Source: CAYVUB01 sp964454675 (lineage in GTDB: Bacteria; Bacteroidota; Bacteroidia; Flavobacteriales; Flavobacteriaceae). Taken from it: DNA of 64,000 bases. Shown here piece by piece: positions 44,827-54,340 of this stretch. The position numbers were made by a program, and so were the translations under genes. The stretch spans positions 16,805 through 80,804 of the forward strand of contig CAYVUB010000010.1 of the NCBI GenBank assembly GCA_964454675.1, in the 5' to 3' direction. Numbering within the stretch: the first letter of the stretch is position 1; each line of letters starts with the position of its first letter. The notes beneath the pieces are model-generated. The model was not told the origin of the DNA and did not search any database. It saw only the letters and a program-made list of their open reading frames with translations.

Positions 44827-47091
44827 ATGAAAAAACCTATACTTTATTTACTTTTATGTTTTTCAATAACATTAACTGCACAAATTACCAACAACGGCAC
44901 ACCCAAAAGCTGGAATTCTAATAAAGCCTCAAGTATAAAAGCTATAAAAATGCCTGCTTTTGATTTGCAACAATTGCAAGAAGAAGATGCTATAAATGAC
45001 AAAAAAGGGGACGCTCCTTGGCGATTTGGCAAAGAATTTATGGTAAACTATACACTAAATAATTCCGGAAAGTGGACTACTCTGGATAATGGAGACAGAA
45101 TATGGAGAATCCGGTTTGAATCTAAAGGAGCTAAAACATTAAACTTTTTGTTTGAGGATTTCTACCTCCCCGAAAATGCAACTATATATCTATATAGTCA
45201 CGACAGGCAAGATTTGTTAGGCGCTTACACACATACTGAAAATAACCCGGATAGAATTCTCGGTTCTTGGCTTGTAAGTGGAGATGATGTCTGGATTGAG
45301 TATTACGAACCCTCAAATGTAATAGGAGAAGGAGCCTTGAAAATAGGACGCTTAATTCACGGATACAGAAGTCAGTCCGATTTAGCAATCGAAAAAGCAC
45401 TGAACGACTCAGGAAATTGCAATCACGATGTAGATTGCCCAATAGATTCGTCCTTAGAAGACTTAAAAAATCATAATAAAAAAGGAGTGGTATTATTGCT
45501 TGTAGGAAATTCGAGTTTTTGTTCGGGGTCTTTAATAAATAACACCAGTAATAATGGCGTTCCTTATATCTTAACAGCCAACCATTGCTACAGTAATCCC
45601 GCTAATTGGTCGTTTAGATTTAATTGGATAAGTCCAAATCCTGTTTGCGGAACTACAGCCAACAGCACTAACGGCCCTACAAATCAGGTTATGAGTGGTG
45701 CAACACTAAGAGCAAGACGATCAAACTCCGATTTCTGCCTTGTTGAAATTAACAATGCAATTCCTTCTTCTTGGGACGTAGTCTGGAACGGTTGGAACAG
45801 AACTACAACTCCCGCTTCAAAATCATTCGGATTACATCACCCTTCGGGGGATATTATGAAAGTATGTGTGGACAATAACAGTCCTTCAAGTTTTGATAAT
45901 AACGGAAACTATTGGAGAATTAATAATTGGGAATTAGGAATTACAGAAGGAGGTTCATCAGGCTCACCGTTATTTGATCAGGAAGGAAGAATTACAGGAC
46001 AATTATGGAGAGGTTCAGCTGCTTGCTCCGGAACTTCAGGAAACGGAGGATATGATGATTATGGCAGATTTAACACTTCGTGGGATGCAGGCGGAACATC
46101 TTCAACCCAACTTAAAAATTGGTTAGATCCTCAAAATACAGGAGCAACAACTCTTGACCCATATCCTTCAATGCAAACTTATGAATTAGATGCTTCTGTT
46201 CGGATTTCTGATGTTACAGAATTGGTTTGTGGAAATTCTATTTTTCCTGTGCTGGAAATCAAGAACAATGGAACAAACAACCTGACTTCTGCTACAGTTA
46301 ATTATCAGATATCAGGTGGAAATATTGCAACAATAAACTGGACAGGTAATTTGGTTCAAGGAGCTTCAAACATGATTTCTTTGGGAGAAATACAAGTTTC
46401 TGCAAGCGGATCTTTTACAGCCACTTTAATCAACCCTAACGGACAAACAGACCAAAACAGCACTAATAACCAAGCTTCTGCACAGTTTGAAATCGTTTCA
46501 CAACACCACCAGACCAATCAGTTAATTTTTGTATTACAAAGAGATCAATGGGCGTCCGAAACAACTTGGGATTTCAAAAATTCAGAAGGAACAGTTTTAT
46601 ACTCGGGAGGTCCTTATCCAAATCAACAAAATCCTGAGCTAATAACCCTCACTTTCGATTTAAGCGAAGAAGATTGTTACACGTTTACCATCAATGATGA
46701 CTTTGGAGACGGAATTTGCTGTACTTATGGAAACGGATATTACAGATTGGAACTACCAGACCAAACGATAATCAATCAAAATTCTAATTTTGGAGATTTA
46801 GCGACTTATACCTTTTCAAATATAAACACGATGAGTGTAGATACAGTAAATCTTGACAGCAAAATCAGGATTTATCCTAATCCATCAAACGGAATAGTTA
46901 ATATAAATAACAATTCAGGAGAACTATTGAATTATGAAGTGTTCAATATATTGGGACAAAAAGTTTTGCAAGGAAATTTTGAAACAACAGAGTTTAAGCT
47001 TAATCTCAATTCTGCTTCAGGAGTTTATCTGATTAAATTCACAAATAAATTTAGTAATGAGACTTCTATAAAAAAGGTTATAGTAAAATAA
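44827..47091 (+). CDS. T9SS-secreted trypsin-like serine protease (lysyl endopeptidase-like)
   Basis: A 754-aa secreted protease. Signal peptide 1-19 (FSITLTAQ); propeptide about 20-190; catalytic domain about 215-445 with His253 in ILTANHCY, Asp302 in NSDFCLVEI and Ser378 in EGGSSGSPLF. Paired Cys residues match Achromobacter protease I-type enzymes. A CARDB-like beta domain (about 455-555) and a GDGICC-containing domain (about 565-650) follow. The last 75 residues are a T9SS type A sorting domain (KIRIYPNPSNGIVNI to IKKVIVK). Lysine specificity is inferred. Own terminator downstream. Confidence 0.85.
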   Translation: MKKPILYLLLCFSITLTAQITNNGTPKSWNSNKASSIKAIKMPAFDLQQLQEEDAINDKKGDAPWRFGKEFMVNYTLNNSGKWTTLDNGDRIWRIRFESKGAKTLNFLFEDFYLPENATIYLYSHDRQDLLGAYTHTENNPDRILGSWLVSGDDVWIEYYEPSNVIGEGALKIGRLIHGYRSQSDLAIEKALNDSGNCNHDVDCPIDSSLEDLKNHNKKGVVLLLVGNSSFCSGSLINNTSNNGVPYILTANHCYSNPANWSFRFNWISPNPVCGTTANSTNGPTNQVMSGATLRARRSNSDFCLVEINNAIPSSWDVVWNGWNRTTTPASKSFGLHHPSGDIMKVCVDNNSPSSFDNNGNYWRINNWELGITEGGSSGSPLFDQEGRITGQLWRGSAACSGTSGNGGYDDYGRFNTSWDAGGTSSTQLKNWLDPQNTGATTLDPYPSMQTYELDASVRISDVTELVCGNSIFPVLEIKNNGTNNLTSATVNYQISGGNIATINWTGNLVQGASNMISLGEIQVSASGSFTATLINPNGQTDQNSTNNQASAQFEIVSQHHQTNQLIFVLQRDQWASETTWDFKNSEGTVLYSGGPYPNQQNPELITLTFDLSEEDCYTFTINDDFGDGICCTYGNGYYRLELPDQTIINQNSNFGDLATYTFSNINTMSVDTVNLDSKIRIYPNPSNGIVNINNNSGELLNYEVFNILGQKVLQGNFETTEFKLNLNSASGVYLIKFTNKFSNETSIKKVIVK

Positions 47092-47157
47092 AATATATAA
47101 CGTAACTTGATTTATTTAGTCTCAAACACATATTAAAATTTCGTATCATAACGGGAT

Positions 47158-47202
47158 AAAACCCAAAGATTAAAGTGATTTCTTTAATCTTTGGGTTTTT
47201 TA
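47158..47202 (+). terminator. Strong intrinsic terminator after the T9SS protease
   Basis: An 18-bp perfect stem (47158-47175 with 47182-47199; core CCCAAAGATTAAAG) around TGATTT, ending in TTTTTT. Confidence 0.9.
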
Positions 47203-47213
47203 TTGAAGTAATT

Positions 47214-47401
47214 CTAACTTTTTAAAAGAACCATATTAGCTATAATCATTCCTATCACAACAAAACCGGATATATCATTTGAGTTTTGAGAGTATAAAAA
47301 AAATCAACATTCAGTAAAGAGTAAACACCTAACAGCAGTATTATAACATTTTTTTTAAGTTTAATCCGTATAAAAATTCCGAATGTACCACTCTTGCTAA
47401 G
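47214..47401 (-). pseudogene. Decayed small membrane protein gene
   Basis: Minus-strand reading gives SGTFGIFIRIKLKKN, then VIILLLGVYSLLNVDFF, and in the next frame LYSQNSNDISGFVVIGMIIANMVLLKS to a TAG at 47214. The two frames join at a run of eight T (47296-47303); one more T restores a continuous hydrophobic C-terminus with two helices. No start codon precedes it: an in-frame stop lies at 47402-47404. It is therefore a remnant. The family is not recognised. Confidence 0.45.
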
Positions 47402-47448
47402 TTAGTGAAAAATACATAAAATAATTTTAAACAGGCTCTTGGTATTAT

Positions 47449-47457
47449 TATCTTTGC
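47449..47457 (+). promoter_or_regulatory. -7 promoter box for pheT
   Basis: TATCTTTGC, an exact match, with a leader of about 18 nt before the ATG at 47481. Confidence 0.55.
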
Positions 47458-47480
47458 CGTCTGATTAATTTGCAAAAAAA

Positions 47481-49907
47481 ATGAAGATTTCCTATAATTG
47501 GCTCAAACAGTTTTTAGAAACAGACTGGACACCTGAACAAACCGGCGAACTCCTTACCGACTTAGGCCTTGAGGTTGAAGGTATTACCGCTTTTCAATCG
47601 GTTAAAGGCGCTTTGGAAGGTATTGTGGTTGGCGAAGTATTGACTTGCGTACAACATTCCAATGCCGATAAACTGAAAGTGACCACGGTCAATATTGGTA
47701 CCGGTGAACCTTTGCAAATTGTATGTGGCGCAGCCAATGTGGCGGTTGGTCAAAAAGTGCCCGTGGCAACCATTGGCACAACACTTTATGACGATAAAGG
47801 CGAAGCCTGGACCATTAAAAAAGGAAAGATTCGTGGTGAAGAAAGTCACGGAATGATTTGTGCTGAAGATGAATTAGGCCTTGGCACATCGCACGAGGGT
47901 ATTTTGGTTTTGGATTCCAATATTCCTGTGGGAACACCACTATCAAAAGTCTATGAAGTTGAAAATGACTATGTGTTTGAAATTGGCTTAACGCCAAACA
48001 GAGCCGACGCTATGAGCCATTTGGGAACAGCGCGCGACCTTAGAGCCGGGCTCATCCAAAAAGATATTAATTTGCCATTCATCACGCCTTCGGTTAGTGC
48101 GTTTCATACGGATAGCCGAACGCTGAAAATAGATGTGGACGTTGTAAATAAAGAACTGGCACCACGTTATTGCGGTGTGACCATTTCGGGAATTACCGTT
48201 GCGGCATCGCCTGTTTGGTTACAAAACAGACTGAAAGCCATTGGCATCACACCAAAAAATAATGTGGTAGATGTTACCAATTATGTGCTGCACGAATTAG
48301 GACAGCCACTTCACGCTTTTGATGCCGCAAAAATTGAAGGAAGCAAAGTGATTGTTAAAACACTTCCAAAAGGAACAAAATTCAAAACTTTAGATGATGT
48401 AGAACGCGAATTGCACGAGGAAGATCTGATGATTTGTGATGCGGTCAAACCAATGTGTATTGCAGGTGTTTTTGGAGGAATAACGTCCGGTGTAACCGAG
48501 CAAACCACGAGCATCTTTTTGGAAAGTGCTTATTTTAATCCGGTAAGCATCAGAAAATCGGCAAAACGTCACGGATTGAACACAGACGCATCCTTCCGAT
48601 TTGAAAGAGGTATTGACCCGAACATCACAGAATATGCACTTAAACGTGCGGCTTTGTTGATTCAGGAAGTTGCCGGCGGAAAAATCAGCAGTGACGTGAT
48701 TGATATTTATCAGAAAAAAATTGAGGATTTTCAGGTGATTTTAAACTTTGATAATGCAAAACGATTGATAGGCGAGGAAATTCCGAGAGATATTATCAAA
48801 CGTATTTTGATGTCGCTGGAAATCAAGATCAACAACGTGACCGAAACAGGTTTGGGCTTGACCATTCCTGCATACAGAAATGACGTGATTCGCGAAGTGG
48901 ATGTCATTGAAGACATCTTAAGAGTTTACGGCTACAACAATATCAAAATCACCGAAAAACTGAACGCTTCTATTTCCAATTCGTCACGTTTTGAAGATTA
49001 TAAACTTCAGAATGTTATTGGAACACAACTGGCGGCGCAAGGTTTTAATGAGATAATGTCCAACTCGTTAACATCTGCCGCTTATACAAAATTAAGTGAA
49101 CAGTTGCTTGACGAACATAATGTAAGTATGTTAAATCCGTTGAGCAGCGACTTGGGCGTGATGCGTCAAAGTATGTTATTTTCGGGATTGGAAGCCGTAA
49201 ATCACAATATCAACAGGCGACGTTATGACTTGAAACTGTTTGAATTTGGCAAAACCTATCAAAAATCAGAAAACAGTTATGATGAACAAAAGCATTTAGC
49301 CATCTTCGTTACAGGAAATAAAGCTGCCGAACGTTGGAACTCACCAACACAACCGAGTGATTTCTTCTACTTAAAAGGTGTTGTGTCGGGTATTTTAGAG
49401 CGTCTTGGATTATCACGTTATAAAACAGTTCCTGTGCAAAACGATGTATTTAGTGAAGGTCTGCGTTTGGAATTGGGCAAAAACACTTTGGTCGATTTTG
49501 GTTTGATAAACAAAAAAATCCTGAAACACTTCGATATTTCACAAAACGTATTGTTTGCCGATTTTAATTGGGATGCGATTGTCAATTTGGCAAAACACAA
49601 CAAAATCACATTTAAGGACATCCCTAAATATCCCGAAGTACGCCGCGATTTTGCTTTATTGATTGATGAGCAGGTTACTTTTGAATCTATTCATACCATT
49701 GCAAAACAAACCGAAAAGCAATTGTTAAAAACCGTGGATTTGTTTGATGTGTATCAAGGTAAAAATTTGCCAAGTGGTAAAAAAAGCTATGCAGTAAGTT
49801 TCACGTTACAAGACGAAAACAGCACGCTTACCGATAAGCAGATTGATAAAATTATGGGCAAACTACAAGCCGGTTTTGAAAAAGAGCTTGGTGCGGAATT
49901 ACGATGA
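47481..49907 (+). CDS. pheT: Phenylalanine--tRNA ligase beta subunit
   Basis: An 808-aa subunit of PheRS. Domains in order: N-terminal MKISYNWLKQFLETD, tRNA-binding OB fold (VVGEVLTCVQHSNADKLKVTTVN near 50, landmarks HSNADKL and CGAANVAVGQKVPVA), B3/4 editing domain (about 210-370), B5 (about 400-470), a catalytic-like core (NPLSSDLGVMRQSMLFSGL near 552) and the C-terminal anticodon-binding FDX-ACB domain (YPEVRRDFALLID near 717). pheS is not in the window, so the operon is split. It overlaps the convergent basic protein gene by 9 bp. Confidence 0.95.
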   Translation: MKISYNWLKQFLETDWTPEQTGELLTDLGLEVEGITAFQSVKGALEGIVVGEVLTCVQHSNADKLKVTTVNIGTGEPLQIVCGAANVAVGQKVPVATIGTTLYDDKGEAWTIKKGKIRGEESHGMICAEDELGLGTSHEGILVLDSNIPVGTPLSKVYEVENDYVFEIGLTPNRADAMSHLGTARDLRAGLIQKDINLPFITPSVSAFHTDSRTLKIDVDVVNKELAPRYCGVTISGITVAASPVWLQNRLKAIGITPKNNVVDVTNYVLHELGQPLHAFDAAKIEGSKVIVKTLPKGTKFKTLDDVERELHEEDLMICDAVKPMCIAGVFGGITSGVTEQTTSIFLESAYFNPVSIRKSAKRHGLNTDASFRFERGIDPNITEYALKRAALLIQEVAGGKISSDVIDIYQKKIEDFQVILNFDNAKRLIGEEIPRDIIKRILMSLEIKINNVTETGLGLTIPAYRNDVIREVDVIEDILRVYGYNNIKITEKLNASISNSSRFEDYKLQNVIGTQLAAQGFNEIMSNSLTSAAYTKLSEQLLDEHNVSMLNPLSSDLGVMRQSMLFSGLEAVNHNINRRRYDLKLFEFGKTYQKSENSYDEQKHLAIFVTGNKAAERWNSPTQPSDFFYLKGVVSGILERLGLSRYKTVPVQNDVFSEGLRLELGKNTLVDFGLINKKILKHFDISQNVLFADFNWDAIVNLAKHNKITFKDIPKYPEVRRDFALLIDEQVTFESIHTIAKQTEKQLLKTVDLFDVYQGKNLPSGKKSYAVSFTLQDENSTLTDKQIDKIMGKLQAGFEKELGAELR

Positions 49908-50351
49908 TTTCTTTGGCTTAAGCCGTCTCATAGGACGTTTTTTTGGTGGCTTTGCAATTATCTCTTTAACCGGTTTAACTTTTTTTATTCTTGCAGGTTT
50001 AGGTTCTTTAGGCTTAACAGGCTTAACTTTTTTTACTCTTGCTGGTTTGGCTTTCTTTTCTTTGGAAGATGTAGCGCTTTTTGGCTTCCTGCCGGAATTT
50101 GACTGAAGATGTAAAAATTTTCCATCAAATTTTAAATCAATTTCAGATAAGCTTTTGCATCCCAGAGCTTTTAAAATTCCAAAAAGCTTTTCTGCCGGCA
50201 AACCTTCTTTACCACTACATTTATCAAGAACCCACCTGTAATCTTCATGTATTAGTTTTGCAAAATCTTTCCTGCTTCCATTAGCGTATTTTTTTACCAA
50301 AATGATAAAAATATTCTTTACATATAGATTTTTATTTTTAAGATTGCTCAT
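49899..50351 (-). CDS. Basic protein with Lys/Pro-repeat tail
   Basis: A 150-aa protein. The first ~75 residues are a compact helical domain (ILVKKYANGSRKDFAKLIHED, then DKCSGKEGLPAEKLFGILKALG) that could be HTH-like. The rest is a disordered Lys/Pro/Arg tail with a repeated unit: PARVKKVKPVK, then PARIKKVKPVK, ending KKRPMRRLKPKKSS. Such tails resemble histone-H1-like or Lsr2-like DNA binders, so a nucleoid role is possible but unproven. Its 3' end overlaps pheT by 9 bp. A plus-strand reading of the tail gives a Leu/Phe-rich frame, an artefact. Confidence 0.6.
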   Translation of the reverse strand: MSNLKNKNLYVKNIFIILVKKYANGSRKDFAKLIHEDYRWVLDKCSGKEGLPAEKLFGILKALGCKSLSEIDLKFDGKFLHLQSNSGRKPKSATSSKEKKAKPARVKKVKPVKPKEPKPARIKKVKPVKEIIAKPPKKRPMRRLKPKKSS

Positions 50352-50447
50352 TTGCCGTTAAATTTACAGTTTATAACAAATATTATACTTTTTTTAATAT
50401 TTATACAATATATTAATCCTAATTTTAACACACTAAAATATAAACAC

Positions 50448-50948
50448 ATGGCAACAGTAACCTTAAAAGGCAATCCTATTCATACAGCGGGCGAACTTCC
50501 TGAAGTTGGTGCAAAAGCGCCCGGTTTTAAACTTACCGCAACCGATTTATCAACCAAAACCCTTGAAGATTTTAAAGGTCATAATGTGGTTCTTAATATT
50601 TTCCCGAGTGTCGATACCGGCACCTGTGCACAATCTGTAAGGCAATTTAACAAAGAAGCAAGCGCATTAAACGATACCAAAGTATTGTGTGTGTCCCGTG
50701 ATTTGCCGTTTGCGTTTTCACGTTTTTGCGGTGCCGAAGGTTTGGACAACGTCGTTACCTTATCAGATTTTAAAGACGGAAACTTCGGAAAAACTTACGG
50801 CTTAAATTTTGTTGACGGCCCGTTGGAAGGCTTACATTCACGCTGTGTGGTTGTTATCAATAAAGACGGTATCGTTACACATACCGAACAGGTAAGCGAA
50901 ATTGTAAATGAACCTGATTATCAAAAAGCTTTGGACGCACTGTCTTAA
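50448..50948 (+). CDS. tpx: Thiol peroxidase
   Basis: A 166-aa atypical 2-Cys peroxiredoxin starting MATVTLKGNPIHTAGELP. The peroxidatic Cys60 lies in PSVDTGTCAQSVR and the resolving Cys94 in RFCGAEGLDNV, the spacing expected for Tpx. It reduces lipid and other hydroperoxides with thioredoxin. An in-frame upstream extension to 50352 is hydrophobic and not part of the family, so the ATG at 50448 is used. 6 bp before dgkA. Confidence 0.95.
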   Translation: MATVTLKGNPIHTAGELPEVGAKAPGFKLTATDLSTKTLEDFKGHNVVLNIFPSVDTGTCAQSVRQFNKEASALNDTKVLCVSRDLPFAFSRFCGAEGLDNVVTLSDFKDGNFGKTYGLNFVDGPLEGLHSRCVVVINKDGIVTHTEQVSEIVNEPDYQKALDALS

Positions 50949-50954
50949 TTTTTT

Positions 50955-51332
50955 ATGCTGAAAACAAAAGATTCGTTTATTGTCAACCGTATAAAAAGCG
51001 TAGGTTGGGCATTTAAAGGTGCCGTGATTTTATTTAAAACCGAAGCAAGCATAAAAATCCAGCTGTTTATCGCGGCAGTGGTAACTATTGCCGGGTTTTA
51101 CTATGATATTTCGGCTTACGAATGGATAATACAAACAGCCATGATAGGATTGGTCATGAGCATTGAAGGCATCAATACGGCTATTGAATATTTGTCAGAC
51201 TTTGTACATCCCGAACATCATAAATCCATAGGACGCATAAAAGATGTTGCGGCAGGCGGCGTTTTTATTGCTTCTGTTACAGCGGTTATCGTGGCTATTA
51301 TCATTTATTATCCTAAATTTTGTGCAATTTGA
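50955..51332 (+). CDS. dgkA: Diacylglycerol kinase
   Basis: A 125-aa integral membrane kinase of the DgkA/UndK type: RIKSVGWAFKGAVILFKTEASIKIQLF (landmark E in KTEASIKIQ near 32), then the catalytic EGINTAIEYLSDFVHPEHHKSIGRIKDVAAGGV region (key ExxNTAIE and DxAAG). It phosphorylates diacylglycerol or undecaprenol. Three helices are visible. Its TGA overlaps the TTG start of the following lipoprotein. Confidence 0.9.
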   Translation: MLKTKDSFIVNRIKSVGWAFKGAVILFKTEASIKIQLFIAAVVTIAGFYYDISAYEWIIQTAMIGLVMSIEGINTAIEYLSDFVHPEHHKSIGRIKDVAAGGVFIASVTAVIVAIIIYYPKFCAI

Positions 51333-51760
51333 AAAAAAACGCAATTATTTTATTATCAATACTATTTGTTTCCTGTAGCCCGTTTGATCAAGACAAGGTA
51401 TTAAAATATAAAGCTGACTTAAATAATCTAGTGTCAAAATTTGAAAAATATGATGACGGATCTTATGATAGAGATGAAATTGATGAGTTTACAATTGAAT
51501 ACGTTCGTAAATTAGACATTGATGTAATCGTAAAAAACTATGGTAAGAAAAATTCAAGTTATTCTGGATTTATTGAAGAAAATGACAATCTAATTATTTT
51601 TATTAATAGGTCAGGTAGCATTTTTGATGTTGAACGAAGAATCATTTACGATTTTAATGAAAATCCAAGAAATTTTGGAAATGAAAAAATCACTGGAGCG
51701 TCTTATGAAATTGTACAATTAGATGAAAGATGGTATTACTCTGAATTAAGATTTGATTAA
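51329..51760 (+). CDS. Uncharacterised small lipoprotein
   Basis: A 143-aa protein. Start at TTG 51329 (TTGA overlap with the dgkA stop), giving the lipoprotein signal LKKNAIILLSILFVSCSP with Cys16. A GTG 9 bp upstream is possible. The mature part is charged, with an LDIDVIVKNYGKKNSSYSG segment and an Ile/Tyr-rich end (YEIVQLDERWYYSELRFD). I do not recognise a family. It interrupts the dgkA-ftsK order usual in flavobacteria and is more A/T-rich than its neighbours, consistent with a late insertion. Confidence 0.6.
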   Translation: MKKNAIILLSILFVSCSPFDQDKVLKYKADLNNLVSKFEKYDDGSYDRDEIDEFTIEYVRKLDIDVIVKNYGKKNSSYSGFIEENDNLIIFINRSGSIFDVERRIIYDFNENPRNFGNEKITGASYEIVQLDERWYYSELRFD

Positions 51761-51877
51761 TGTCTAACTAAAAATAATATTCACAAACCTTCCCTACGTT
51801 TTTAATTAACTTATTTAAACCAAATAACCCCTGTTTTTTTTAATACAAAATCCGTTAGGATAAACGTTTGTAATTTG

Positions 51878-51885
51878 TATTTTTG
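51878..51885 (+). promoter_or_regulatory. -7 promoter box for ftsK
   Basis: TATTTTTG, an exact match. It covers the in-frame TTG at 51883, so ftsK must start at 51907. Confidence 0.55.
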
Positions 51886-51906
51886 TTTCAATTTAACAAT
51901 GCGTTG

Positions 51907-54318
51907 ATGGCAAGTAACAAAACCAAGGCAAAAAGCAGTACCACATCTTTAAAAAAAATCAGTTTTAAACTGTCAAGCCAGCAAAAATTAATTTTAGGTA
52001 GCTTTTTAATTATTATTGGTATTCTGCTGTTTGTAGCTTTTGTATCTTTCTTTTTTACAGGAAAAACAGACCAAAGCACTTTAACCGAGCTGGCTTCAAG
52101 AGATGTAAAAGCCGATAACTGGCTCAACAAACTTGGTGCCTGGGTAAGCGATTTGTTTATTATGAAGGGTTTTGGAGCAGGTTCCTTTATATTTTCGTGG
52201 TTGTTTTTTATTTCGGGGATTTATACGGCTTTGGACATTAAAAAATCACGGCTTATACACCACTGGTTCTGGGGAACACTCATTGTTATATGGCTGTCGG
52301 TATTTTTCGGATTTTTCAGCAAGCAATTTGACACTCTTGGCGGCACAATCGGGTTTGAGACAAACAGTTTTATCCAGGATTATCTGGGTGTTATTGGCAC
52401 GGCATTACTGCTTCTGTTTGGGCTTATCATCTTTTTGGCGGTCAAATTTGGCGTTACTGGACAAACATTTGTCAATCTGTTTAAAAGCACCAAAAAAACG
52501 GTTGAAGACGACTATCAATCCATCAAAGATGATACGGAAACCTATATTCCGTTTGATAATAATTTATCTGCCGAAGCCGAAGACATCAAATCGGCTTATG
52601 AACTTTCTGTTGAAAACATAGAACCAACCATCAAACATCATTCAACACCCGAAATCCAAACGAATGATCTGGACATCATATTAAACGAAAAAGAAGACAC
52701 TATCGATGATCAGCCGTTTGAAAGTGATATTGCCATAGAAGTTGAACAAATAAAAGAAGAAACCTCTGTCTCTGATAATTTAGCCGATAAATTAGTGGCA
52801 GATTTTGGCGAATTTGACCCAACGCTAGAATTGAGCAAATACCAGTTTCCGCCGTTGGATTTACTCAGAAAATACGATTCTGAAAGTATTACCATCAATC
52901 AGGAAGAACTTGAAGACAACAAAAACAAAATCGTTGAAACCCTTAACAATTACAGCATAGGCATTGCCAATATTAAAGCCACCATCGGGCCAACGGTAAC
53001 ACTTTATGAAATTATCCCGAATGCGGGCATACGTATTTCAAAAATCAAAAATCTGGAAGACGATATCGCGTTGTCGTTATCTGCCTTAGGTATTCGTATC
53101 ATTGCACCTATTCCCGGAAAAGGTACTATTGGTATTGAAGTTCCCAACAAAAGTGCTACAATCGTATCTATGCGTTCTGTAATTGCTTCGCAGAAATTCC
53201 AAAAATCAGAGATGGAACTACCTATTGCTTTTGGCAAAACCATAAGCAACGAAACCATGGTGGTCGATTTAGCAAAAATGCCGCATTTATTGATGGCTGG
53301 TGCTACAGGACAAGGAAAATCGGTAGGATTGAATGCGGTGCTAACATCATTGCTTTACAAAAAACATCCTGCCGAAGTAAAATTTGTACTGGTTGACCCA
53401 AAAAAGGTTGAGCTGACTTTATTCAACAAAATAGAACGCCATTATCTGGCAAAATTGCCCGATAGCGGTGACGCCATCATTACCGATAATACCAAAGTTA
53501 TCCACACGCTCAACTCGTTGTGTATTGAAATGGATAACCGTTATGAAATGCTTAAAAATGCGATGGTTCGTAACATTAAAGAGTATAACGAAAAGTTTAA
53601 AGCACGTAAATTAAACCCGAATGAAGGTCATCAGTTTTTGCCTTACATCGTGTTGGTCGTTGATGAGTTTGCCGATTTGATTATGACCGCCGGAAAAGAG
53701 GTTGAAACGCCTATTGCACGTTTGGCTCAGCTGGCGAGGGCCATTGGGATTCACTTGATTATCGCAACGCAGCGTCCGTCGGTTAACGTTATTACGGGAA
53801 TTATCAAGGCAAATTTCCCTGCACGGATTGCCTTTAGGGTAACCTCAAAAATAGATTCGCGAACCATTTTGGATAATTCCGGTGCCGACCAGTTGATAGG
53901 CCGTGGCGACATGCTGTTTACACAAGGTAATGATTTGATACGGGTACAATGTGCTTTTGTCGATACTCCCGAAGTTGAGCAAATTACCGAATTTATAGGC
54001 AGCCAAAAAGGCTATCCCGATGCTTACATGCTTCCGGAATATGTAGGTGAAGAAAGCAGTAGTGTTCTGGATATTGATATTTCTGAAAGAGATAAACTTT
54101 TTAAAGAAGCCGCAGAAATAATTGTGACTGCACAGCAAGGTTCGGCATCGTTATTGCAGCGTAAATTGAAATTGGGTTATAATCGTGCCGGGCGATTAAT
54201 TGATCAACTGGAAGCCGCAGGTATTGTAGGACCTTTTGAAGGCAGTAAGGCACGTCAGGTTTTAATAACCGATTTAACGGCTTTAAACAATTTTTTAGCC
54301 AATGAAGAACAATCGTAA
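51907..54318 (+). CDS. ftsK: DNA translocase FtsK
   Basis: An 803-aa septal DNA pump. The N-terminus has four or five membrane helices (about 25-185), then an acidic linker (about 200-290), the alpha domain (PPLDLLRKYD near 315), the motor with Walker A MAGATGQGKSVGLNAV near 464 and Walker B IVLVVDEFADLIM near 580, and the C-terminal winged-helix gamma domain (SASLLQRKLKLGYNRAGRLIDQLEAAGIVG) that reads KOPS-like sequences. It moves the terminus region of the chromosome during division. Start at ATG 51907 (MASNKTKAKS). Confidence 0.95.
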   Translation: MASNKTKAKSSTTSLKKISFKLSSQQKLILGSFLIIIGILLFVAFVSFFFTGKTDQSTLTELASRDVKADNWLNKLGAWVSDLFIMKGFGAGSFIFSWLFFISGIYTALDIKKSRLIHHWFWGTLIVIWLSVFFGFFSKQFDTLGGTIGFETNSFIQDYLGVIGTALLLLFGLIIFLAVKFGVTGQTFVNLFKSTKKTVEDDYQSIKDDTETYIPFDNNLSAEAEDIKSAYELSVENIEPTIKHHSTPEIQTNDLDIILNEKEDTIDDQPFESDIAIEVEQIKEETSVSDNLADKLVADFGEFDPTLELSKYQFPPLDLLRKYDSESITINQEELEDNKNKIVETLNNYSIGIANIKATIGPTVTLYEIIPNAGIRISKIKNLEDDIALSLSALGIRIIAPIPGKGTIGIEVPNKSATIVSMRSVIASQKFQKSEMELPIAFGKTISNETMVVDLAKMPHLLMAGATGQGKSVGLNAVLTSLLYKKHPAEVKFVLVDPKKVELTLFNKIERHYLAKLPDSGDAIITDNTKVIHTLNSLCIEMDNRYEMLKNAMVRNIKEYNEKFKARKLNPNEGHQFLPYIVLVVDEFADLIMTAGKEVETPIARLAQLARAIGIHLIIATQRPSVNVITGIIKANFPARIAFRVTSKIDSRTILDNSGADQLIGRGDMLFTQGNDLIRVQCAFVDTPEVEQITEFIGSQKGYPDAYMLPEYVGEESSSVLDIDISERDKLFKEAAEIIVTAQQGSASLLQRKLKLGYNRAGRLIDQLEAAGIVGPFEGSKARQVLITDLTALNNFLANEEQS

Positions 54319-54340
54319 TTTTTTTAAAACAATTAGTATC

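Noticed and set aside
49843..50106. 87-codon plus-strand ORF rich in Leu, Phe and Gly
   Set aside because: It is the antisense reading of the Lys/Pro-repeat tail of the minus-strand protein; its apparent repeats are a mirror artefact.
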